A stretch of 64,000 nt of DNA. Origin: Castellaniella sp. GTDB taxonomy: Bacteria; Pseudomonadota; Gammaproteobacteria; Burkholderiales; Burkholderiaceae_B. The DNA lies in contig NZ_SCQN01000020.1 in the NCBI RefSeq assembly GCF_004321985.1, positions 1-64,000 on the forward strand, in the 5' to 3' direction. Under the pieces are notes generated by a model. That model worked only from the letters and a program-made list of their open reading frames with translations. It was not told the DNA's origin and searched no databases. The position numbers were made by a program, and so were the translations under genes. Positions 58,235 through 64,000 of the stretch are shown here, piece after piece (the first letter of the stretch is position 1; each line of letters starts with the position of its first letter).

Positions 58235-59011
58235 TTAAAAGGTGATGCCCAGCCATTCCTTGACCTGGGCGTAGAGGTCGCCCTGGAAGTCTGCGGGTGT
58301 GCCTGAGGCTGCGATCTCCCCAAGGCTGAGAACGTAGATGTGATCGGCCATGGCGACCACCCGGCGCACGTTGTGATCCACCAGCAGGATGCCCATGCCG
58401 GCTGCGGCGAACTGCCGCACCCATTCGAAGGTCTCGGCGGCCACCTTGGGGGCGAGCCCGATGCTGGGCTCGTCGATCAGGCACACGCGTGGATGCACCA
58501 TATAGGCCTTGGCAAACTCCAGCGATTTCTGCTGTCCGCCCGAGAGGTCGCCCGCTTGGGCGTGCAGCTTGTCGCGCAACATGGGAAATTTCTGCAGTGT
58601 GTCGTCCAGCCGCTGTTGCACGGCGTTGCCGAAATGCTTGCGGCGGCCGTCGAGCGGCAGGCGCAGGTTCTCTTCGACCGTCAGGAACGGAAAAAGGCTG
58701 GATTCCTGCGGGATGTACCACAGGCCCTGGTCGATCAGCGTGTGCGGCTCGTGGCCCGAGATGTCGGCGCCTTCGAGGCGTATGGTGCCAGACTTGGGCT
58801 TGAGGAAGCCGAAGATGGTCTTGAAGAGCGTGGATTTCCCCGCGCCATTCAGGCCGATGAGGCCGCTGATACGCCCCTTGTGCACATCAATGGACACGTC
58901 GCGCAGCACGTCGATGTCGCTCATGTAGCCCGACGTGACGTGATCCATTTGCAGGACGGTGGCTGGCGTGGCCGGGTTGGCGGGTGAGACTGGGGCGTTC
59001 AGGTCAGGCAT
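58235..59011 (-). CDS. Branched-chain amino acid-type ABC transporter ATP-binding protein, LivF family
   Basis: A 258-residue ATPase with Walker A GLNGAGKST near 53-61, signature LSGGQQK near 156 and Walker B VCLIDEPSIGLAPK. About 20 extra residues precede the usual LivF start. It overlaps the end of the LivG gene by eight bases. It is the last gene of the Liv operon running from 62944. Confidence 0.92.
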   Translation of the reverse strand: MPDLNAPVSPANPATPATVLQMDHVTSGYMSDIDVLRDVSIDVHKGRISGLIGLNGAGKSTLFKTIFGFLKPKSGTIRLEGADISGHEPHTLIDQGLWYIPQESSLFPFLTVEENLRLPLDGRRKHFGNAVQQRLDDTLQKFPMLRDKLHAQAGDLSGGQQKSLEFAKAYMVHPRVCLIDEPSIGLAPKVAAETFEWVRQFAAAGMGILLVDHNVRRVVAMADHIYVLSLGEIAASGTPADFQGDLYAQVKEWLGITF

Positions 59012-59741
59012 GCGGGGTCTCCTCGGCTTCGTCGCCCCCCAGGTAGGCTTCCATGACGGCGTTGGATTGCAGGACTTCGTGGGTGGGGCCCTCGGCCAGT
59101 ACCTTGCCGGCGTTCATGCACACCGAACGCGGGCAGAGATCGACGATGGTTGGCATGTCGTGACTCACGAGCACGAAGGTCTGACCGGCTGCGTTGCGCT
59201 TGCGGATGAATTGGGCCATGGTCTGCCGCATGACGGGGTGCACGGCGGCGAAGGGTTCGTCGAGCAGAGCGATGCGAGGCGTCACCATGAAGCAGGCACC
59301 GAACTCGAGCAGCTTGCGCTGACCGCCAGATAGTTGGCCTGCGTCGAGATACATGACGCGCGTGAGTTCGAGTTCTTCGAGCAGTGCCTCGGCACGCTTC
59401 TCGGCAGCTGCTTCTTTCATGCCCAGGGCTATGCCGCAGACCATCAGGTTGTCGAAGGCGCACATGCGGTTGAAGACCCGCGTCATCTGGAACGTGCGGA
59501 GGATGCCCAAACGGGTGAAGCGCATGGGGCCCAGGCCCAGGATGTTCTTGTCGTCGAGCCGCAGCGCGCCGGAATCGGCGTGCAGGTGACCTGACATCAT
59601 GTTGAGCAGTGTCGTCTTGCCCGAGCCGTTGGGGCCGATGAGGCCGAGCAGTTCACCCTCGCGGACTTCGAGGCTGACGCCGTCCACGGCGCGCAGGCCG
59701 CCGAAGTGCTTCTTGAGCTGATCCACGGTGAGGAGCGTCAT
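59004..59741 (-). CDS. Branched-chain amino acid-type ABC transporter ATP-binding protein, LivG family
   Basis: A 245-residue ATPase with Walker A GPNGSGKTT near 36-44, the LivG segment ILRTFQMTRVF near 79, signature LSGGQRK near 135 and Walker B RIALLDEPFAAVHP. The H-loop His is in VLVSHD. The start ATG overlaps the LivM stop as ATGA. Confidence 0.92.
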   Translation of the reverse strand: MTLLTVDQLKKHFGGLRAVDGVSLEVREGELLGLIGPNGSGKTTLLNMMSGHLHADSGALRLDDKNILGLGPMRFTRLGILRTFQMTRVFNRMCAFDNLMVCGIALGMKEAAAEKRAEALLEELELTRVMYLDAGQLSGGQRKLLEFGACFMVTPRIALLDEPFAAVHPVMRQTMAQFIRKRNAAGQTFVLVSHDMPTIVDLCPRSVCMNAGKVLAEGPTHEVLQSNAVMEAYLGGDEAEETPHA

Positions 59742-60715
59742 GGCGTGGCCCCCTTGTCGGCGGGCGTCTGGCGCGTGAGCAGGCGGCGCAGCAGGCCCCA
59801 GAGGCCTTCCTGGAAGAAGCGCGCGAAGATGATGACGAGCGTCGCGAAGACGATCATTTGGATGCCACCCACGGAACGCAGCATCTCGGAAGCCGTATAG
59901 ACCAGCAGCGCGCCGATGAGCGGCCCCACGAGCGTCCCCATGCCGCCTATCATGGCCATGGCGATGACCATGCCGGTTTCCTGGATGAGGCCGAGCTCGG
60001 GGCTCACGAGCTGTGCGAAGGTGCCGTAGAGGCCGCCGGCGAAGCCGCAGATGCCGCAGCTGATCGCAAAGGCGGCAGTCTTGTAACGCACTACGTTCAC
60101 GCCGCGGCTGGCGGCACCGATTTCATCGTCGCGGATGGTCTGCAGGAAGCGCCCGAAGGGGATGCGCATAAGCCAGTAGAGCAGCACTGTGACCGCCAGC
60201 AGCGCCAGCAGGAAGATGTAGTAATAGCCCACCCGGCTCTGCACCAGCGTGGGCACGTTGAGCCCCTGGTCGCCGCGGGTGAAATCGATGGAGTTGTAGA
60301 CAATGACCCGCAGGATTTCGCCGAAGGAGAGCGTCGTGAGCGCCAGGTAGACGCCCGAGAGCCGCAGCACGATACGTCCGAGCGCCAGCCCCACGATGCC
60401 CGGGATGACGATAGACATGGGGATGCCGACCCACAGAGGGGCGTGCAGATGGTAGGCGAGCAGCCCCGTGGCGTAGCCGCCCACCATGGCGAAGGGGGCC
60501 GGCGCCAGCGAGAATTGGCCGCCCCAGCCGGCGAGGAGGTTCCAGCCGGCCGTGACGATGGCGAAGTACATGCTGACGATGAGTACCCCCAGCCAGTAGG
60601 GCGAGTGCACACCCAGGGGGATGAGCGCGAGTAGCGCCAGCAGGATGAGGCTGAGCCGAATTTCGCCGCGCAGCTTGCTGGTATGCAGATTGGGATTCTG
60701 GCGGATGCGCATCAT
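59738..60715 (-). CDS. Branched-chain amino acid-type ABC transporter permease, LivM family
   Basis: A 325-residue inner-membrane permease with eight or nine hydrophobic segments. It contains the LivM signatures GWNLLAGWGGQFSLA near 57 and RLSGVYLALTTLSFGEI near 118. Unlike the LivM parts of the two other Liv systems in the window, it is a free protein. It lies 3 bp downstream of livH. Confidence 0.92.
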   Translation of the reverse strand: MMRIRQNPNLHTSKLRGEIRLSLILLALLALIPLGVHSPYWLGVLIVSMYFAIVTAGWNLLAGWGGQFSLAPAPFAMVGGYATGLLAYHLHAPLWVGIPMSIVIPGIVGLALGRIVLRLSGVYLALTTLSFGEILRVIVYNSIDFTRGDQGLNVPTLVQSRVGYYYIFLLALLAVTVLLYWLMRIPFGRFLQTIRDDEIGAASRGVNVVRYKTAAFAISCGICGFAGGLYGTFAQLVSPELGLIQETGMVIAMAMIGGMGTLVGPLIGALLVYTASEMLRSVGGIQMIVFATLVIIFARFFQEGLWGLLRRLLTRQTPADKGATP

Positions 60716-60718
60716 GGG

Positions 60719-61609
60719 TCAGACCTCGCGGGAGCGTTCGCCAAACAGACCCTGGGGCATCAGCACCAGAATCAGGATGAGCAGGACGAGGCCATAGGCA
60801 TCGCGGTAGTCGTATGAGATGTAGACGGCGCCGAAGCTCTCGATCACGCCCAGCAGGAGTGCCGCTACGATGCTGCCCGGGATGGACCCCATGCCGCCGA
60901 TGACCACGATGACGTAGGATTTGACGGCCGGGAAGATGCCGACACTGGGGTCCAGGTTGATGACCGGCGCGAGCAGGGCGCCCGCAGTGGCGGCCAGCAC
61001 GCCTGAGGCGACGAAGACCAGGTTGCTCGCGCGCGCCGAGTTGATGCCGGCGATGGAGGCGCCAAAGCGGTTCTGTGCCACTGCCTGGATCTGCCGTCCC
61101 CACAAGGAGTATTTGATGAAGAGGGCGAGCCCCACGAGCAGTGCGATCGACAGGCCCGCCGTGATCAGTTTCTGCCCGCTGAGCAGGAAGGGCCCGACGG
61201 CGACGCGCTGCGCGTCCCAGAGCGCCGGGCCGAGAATGGGATAGGGCCCCACGACCTTGTTGACCAGATTGATGAGCAGCAGCGACAGCCCGAAGGTGAC
61301 AACCACAGCGTATTCATCCTTCATGAAGCGCCAGGAACCGTAGCCCTGATAGAGGGGCCGCATCAGCAGGCGCTCGGTGGCCCAGCCGATCATGGCCCCC
61401 GCTACGGCCGCCATGGGCAGCGCCAGCCAGGGCGAGACCCCCAACCCGATGGCGATCATGGTGTAGGTGTATGCACCGATCATGTAGAACTCGCCGTGGG
61501 CGAAGTTCACGATCTTCAGGATGCCGAAGATCATGGTCAGGCCGACGGCCATGAGTGCGTAGTAGAGCCCTGTGATGAGCCCGGTGAAGAGGAGTTCTAG
61601 CGGTAGCAC
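60719..61609 (-). CDS. Branched-chain amino acid-type ABC transporter permease, LivH family
   Basis: A 296-residue permease with the LivH motif IFGILKIVNFAHGEFYMIGA near 27-46 and VIGGMGSIPGSIVAALLLG near 235. GTG 61609 is the start, with GGAGG eight bases upstream. An ACCGGTCTG element lies about 40 bp upstream at 61647-61657, suggesting separate or additional control at this point of the operon. Confidence 0.92.
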   Translation of the reverse strand: MLPLELLFTGLITGLYYALMAVGLTMIFGILKIVNFAHGEFYMIGAYTYTMIAIGLGVSPWLALPMAAVAGAMIGWATERLLMRPLYQGYGSWRFMKDEYAVVVTFGLSLLLINLVNKVVGPYPILGPALWDAQRVAVGPFLLSGQKLITAGLSIALLVGLALFIKYSLWGRQIQAVAQNRFGASIAGINSARASNLVFVASGVLAATAGALLAPVINLDPSVGIFPAVKSYVIVVIGGMGSIPGSIVAALLLGVIESFGAVYISYDYRDAYGLVLLILILVLMPQGLFGERSREV

Positions 61610-61646
61610 GCGCGTACCTCCGGGTGCCTGGTGTTTTTCAAGTGCC

Positions 61647-61657
61647 CAGACCGGTCA
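61647..61657. promoter_or_regulatory. TGACCGGTCTG element upstream of livH (third Liv operon)
   Basis: Plus strand CAGACCGGTCA, the reverse complement of TGACCGGTCTG found at 63026-63036. It sits within a CAAGTG/CACTTG inverted repeat (61639-61644 and 61665-61670). A role as a third operator of the divergent FCD regulator is inferred from identity to the promoter site. Confidence 0.45.
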
Positions 61658-61694
61658 AACGGAACACTTGTGTGGGGATGCGGTGTGGACATGT

Positions 61695-61719
61695 GCGGTC
61701 CGCCGTGTGGGCGGACCGC
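61695..61719. other. Hairpin between binding-protein and livH genes (third Liv operon)
   Basis: GCGGTCCGCC (61695-61704) pairs perfectly with GGCGGACCGC (61710-61719), in the same relative position as hairpins in the other importer operons. It lies just after the binding-protein stop on the minus strand, without a T-tract. Confidence 0.55.
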
Positions 61720-61726
61720 GTCTGGC

Positions 61727-62944
61727 CTAGTGGGTGGGACGTTCGAGCTTGCTGACGTCGATAGGCTGGCCGGGTGCCTGTACCAGCGTGGTCTTTGCCA
61801 GCGGCTGGTTGACGGCCGTGATCTGGTAGGTCACGTAGGGGATGTCAGCCCATTGCTGGTAGGTGATACCCGGCTTTTCGGAGAACTTGAACTCGCCGCG
61901 CACCCCCTTGAAGGTGCCGGTCTGCAAGGCGTGAATGATGGCCGCATGATCTGTGGATTTGGCCATCTCGATGGCTTGCGCAATGAGCAGTACTGAGTCG
62001 GCTGCCTGGAAGGTCAGGCGGTTGGGTTCGTGCTTGAACTCTTTCTCGTAGGTGGCTGCTACCTGTTTGCCCAGTTCAGGCATGGGCATCCCAGGGTGGT
62101 AGAGCCCGAAGGAGATCATGTACTTGCCGGCATCCTTGACGTTCTGCCAGAAGTCGGGGTAGTCGGAGATGCCGCCGCCGTCATAGAACCAGGTCTTCTT
62201 GCTGGGCGCGACGCCTTGCTGATAGAGCTGGTTCATCATGATGTAGGCCGCCGGCGGCAGCGCCATGTTGGCGATCATGTCGGGCTGGTTGGCGCGCAGC
62301 GCTAGTACCGTGGGCGTGAAGTCTTTGCCGGCACGGTCTATGGTGATGTACTTGTACTTGATGTTGGGCGAGTGTTCAGCCAGCAACTTGCCCAGCACCT
62401 TTGCCTGGCCGATTCCGTAGTCGGTGTTCTCGGCGATGGCGACGATGCTCTTGATCTTCATGGCTGCGATGGTTTCAGCCATGGCGGTTGCTACCCGCGT
62501 GTTGTAATTGGCGGGGTTGAAGACTTCGGGGTAGCCCTTTGTGCGGATGTCGTCGGACCAGCAATTGGTGTCGATGTAGGGCACCTTGTAGCGGTGCACG
62601 ACTTCGAGTTCGGCCAGGCAGACCGAGCTCTGGTGACTGCCCGTGATGGCGACGACGTGATTGGTGGTGATGAGCTTCTCGACCGCGGCGCGGCCCTTTT
62701 CAGGGATGCCCTGGTCGTCTTCGTAGAGGATCTTGATTGGGCGCCCGAGCACGCCACCCTTGTCGTTGAGCATCTTGGTCATGATATCGATGCCGTGCTT
62801 GACCTCGGTGCCCTGAACCACCGAACCCGGTGGCGACTGCGTGAGGCTGACCCCGACCGGGATGGGGTCGGCCGCTTGCGCGGTGCTGGCCAGGCCGAAG
62901 ATGGTGGCTGCCACCGCGGCCACTGCAAAACGTAGTTGTCTCAT
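61727..62944 (-). CDS. ABC transporter periplasmic binding protein, Liv/amide type
   Basis: A 405-residue receptor with a Sec signal ending near AQAADP (about residue 24). The mature part starts IPVGVSLTQSPPGSVVQG and contains MLNDKGGVLGRPIKILYEDD. AAGGAG is seven bases upstream of ATG 62944. The segment TGSHQSSVCLAE replaces the usual GPxxS ligand loop, so the ligand may not be a simple branched-chain amino acid. It is the first gene of the operon and is divergent from the FCD regulator. Confidence 0.92.
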   Translation of the reverse strand: MRQLRFAVAAVAATIFGLASTAQAADPIPVGVSLTQSPPGSVVQGTEVKHGIDIMTKMLNDKGGVLGRPIKILYEDDQGIPEKGRAAVEKLITTNHVVAITGSHQSSVCLAELEVVHRYKVPYIDTNCWSDDIRTKGYPEVFNPANYNTRVATAMAETIAAMKIKSIVAIAENTDYGIGQAKVLGKLLAEHSPNIKYKYITIDRAGKDFTPTVLALRANQPDMIANMALPPAAYIMMNQLYQQGVAPSKKTWFYDGGGISDYPDFWQNVKDAGKYMISFGLYHPGMPMPELGKQVAATYEKEFKHEPNRLTFQAADSVLLIAQAIEMAKSTDHAAIIHALQTGTFKGVRGEFKFSEKPGITYQQWADIPYVTYQITAVNQPLAKTTLVQAPGQPIDVSKLERPTH

Positions 62945-63025
62945 GGAATCCTCCTTTGGGTTCGTGTCGGGCCGGTCCGCGTGTGGCTGCTGACGGCCGC
63001 TGCGGACCAAAGACTTATTTTTTTG

Positions 63026-63044
63026 TGACCGGTCTGACTGGTCA
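63026..63044. promoter_or_regulatory. Candidate operator 1 of the FCD regulator
   Basis: TGACCGGTCTGACTGGTCA is an imperfect 19-bp palindrome (TGACC and GGTCA ends exact) located 82 bp upstream of the binding-protein gene. FadR/FCD regulators often use short palindromes of the GGTC-N-GACC kind. Confidence 0.6.
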
Positions 63045-63152
63045 TGCTAATTTGGCACTCGTTGAGTGTCAATAATTGCTTGTTCATAAAGTTTTAGGCC
63101 GAGGTTTTTGTACGTTTTCAGCATGAACGGACAAAGGTACAGGCAGGCTCAT

Positions 63153-63165
63153 CCGGTCTGACCAG
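63153..63165. promoter_or_regulatory. Candidate operator 2 of the FCD regulator
   Basis: CCGGTCTGACCAG holds the exact palindrome GGTC-T-GACC and lies just upstream of the regulator start, where binding would repress its own gene. It shares CCGGTCTGAC with operator 1. Confidence 0.6.
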
Positions 63166-63182
63166 TTCGTTTCGTGGGTGCC

Positions 63183-63893
63183 ATGCATATGCAGAAAAAA
63201 AAGCTTTCCATCGTCCAGAGCATTGCCCAAGAGATCCAGGACCGTATCCAGCGTCGAGAATGGGTGCGCGGCAACCGCCTGCCGGGGCAGCGGCAACTGG
63301 CTGAAGCACTGGGGGTCAGCCGCGCCTCTCTGCGCGAGGCGATCACCGTCCTCGAAGGCCTGGGCATCCTGCGTAGCGAGCCCAGTCGCGGGGTCTTTAT
63401 CGCCAGTGGCCGCGAGCGGGGGCAGGGCAGCGCTTATGGGCGATGGCAGTTCCAGGGACGCTACGCGCTGCGTGACGTCTACCAGGTGCGCGCCCAACTC
63501 GAAGACATGGCCGTCATGCTGGCGGCCCGGGTAGTGACGCCGTCGGGGCTGGATCGGCTGCGTGCCACGGTGCGGCAGATGGAAGCAGCTGCGCGCGTGG
63601 GCGATCTGGTCGCCATGTCCGAGGGTGACCACGACTTTCATGCGTACATCTTCCAGCTGGCAGGCAGCCCGCTGCTGCTGGATACCCTTACCAGCATACA
63701 GGATCTGGTCGAGGGCAGCCGCCGCGTGGCTTTCGCCAACCCGGATCGTGTGGTGGAGCCTATTGCCGAGCATGCGTGCGTGATCGAGGCGCTGGCCAGC
63801 GGCTCTGCAGATAAGGCCCGCGCGGCCATGCGCGCCCACCTCGTCAATGTGGCGGATCGCTCGGGTGTGCGGCTCGACCTGGATGCACCCTAA
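63183..63893 (+). CDS. GntR-family regulator, FadR/FCD subfamily
   Basis: A 236-residue regulator. The GntR winged helix (about 10-75) contains RLPGQRQLAEALGVSRASLREAI and the wing SEPSRGVFIA. The all-alpha FCD domain follows, with candidate metal ligands in EGDHDFHAYIF and EHACVIEAL. ATG 63183 is adopted; ATG 63189 and GTG 63174 are alternatives. It is divergent from the third Liv operon, with matching palindromes in between, so it probably represses import until the substrate or its CoA/acid derivative binds. Confidence 0.9.
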   Translation: MHMQKKKLSIVQSIAQEIQDRIQRREWVRGNRLPGQRQLAEALGVSRASLREAITVLEGLGILRSEPSRGVFIASGRERGQGSAYGRWQFQGRYALRDVYQVRAQLEDMAVMLAARVVTPSGLDRLRATVRQMEAAARVGDLVAMSEGDHDFHAYIFQLAGSPLLLDTLTSIQDLVEGSRRVAFANPDRVVEPIAEHACVIEALASGSADKARAAMRAHLVNVADRSGVRLDLDAP

Positions 63894-63944
63894 GCTTGGA
63901 ACCGGCTGCAGTATTTGCCAATTTATGCCGCAGTCACCGGGGCC

Positions 63945-64000
63945 TTACGGCGCCACGTCCTCATCGGGGTAGTGGTGTGCAAACCAGGTACATCCCCCGC
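63945..64000 (-). CDS. C-terminal end of an unidentified protein (partial)
   Basis: On the minus strand the frame entering from the window edge encodes TWFAHHYPDEDVAP and stops with TAA at 63945-63947. The composition is protein-like, but 18 codons are too few to identify it. It would converge with the regulator gene about 50 bp away. Confidence 0.4.
   Translation of the reverse strand, partial: GGCTWFAHHYPDEDVAP

Overview
The window is GC-rich chromosomal DNA from a beta-proteobacterium, most likely of the Alcaligenaceae (Bordetella/Achromobacter/Castellaniella type). The reasons are the housekeeping block trxB, ftsK, lolA, rarA, serS, the DUF1841 protein beside icd, and an unusual load of solute importers: three branched-chain-amino-acid-type (Liv) ABC systems and one polar-amino-acid system in 64 kb. 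The family placement is inference from gene content and protein style; no database search was possible.

Region 1 (1-18736) is a catabolic island. After the tail of a TcuB-like protein, ten minus-strand genes form one apparent operon running from 11924 down to 172: aldehyde dehydrogenase, ThDP-dependent enzyme, FAD dehydrogenase, TIM-barrel isomerase, cupin, NAD-dependent epimerase, then binding protein, LivH, a LivM-LivG fusion and LivF. A NAC-like LysR gene (12030-12968) lies upstream. On its other side a plus-strand operon encodes a Tat-type binding protein, LivH, a single-chain LivM-LivG-LivF fusion and an SDR oxidoreductase. An 18-bp element, identical at 17 positions, lies ahead of the first gene of both operons in the same orientation. 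This makes the whole region one likely LysR regulon for import and breakdown of an unknown acid; the substrate cannot be read from the sequence.

Region 2 (18737-31034) is mostly core: two mono-haem cytochromes c, a DUF1841 protein, icd with a strong terminator, a universal stress protein, an EamA transporter gene broken by one in-frame stop, its AraC neighbour, a double-CDGSH protein, smr, trxB, ftsK, lolA and rarA.

Region 3 (31035-45898) interrupts the usual rarA-serS adjacency. It starts with a decayed patch: a 4,5-dihydroxyphthalate-decarboxylase-like gene, an ALDH 5' fragment fused directly to a binding-protein 3' fragment, and a LysR gene with no canonical start. A histidine-utilization locus follows, wrapped around serS: hutD, serS, hutI, hutH, hutU, a GlcD-like FAD oxidase, a polar-amino-acid ABC importer and the repressor hutC. 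Palindromic TATACAT-type sites lie before hutU and before the importer.

Region 4 (45967-53752) begins at tRNA-Ser(CGA) and looks like a defence and repair island: a HigB/HigA-like toxin-antitoxin pair, a type I restriction-modification operon in the order hsdR-hsdS-hsdM, gene debris, and a T4 DenV-type pyrimidine-dimer glycosylase. A 31-bp direct repeat marks its right side.

Region 5 (53891-64000) holds a membrane diguanylate cyclase, an MFS transporter coupled to a 45-codon ORF, a DUF2231 membrane protein, a SAM methyltransferase, a third Liv operon with a divergent FadR/FCD regulator and three shared ACCGGTCTG elements, and the last codons of a gene leaving the window.
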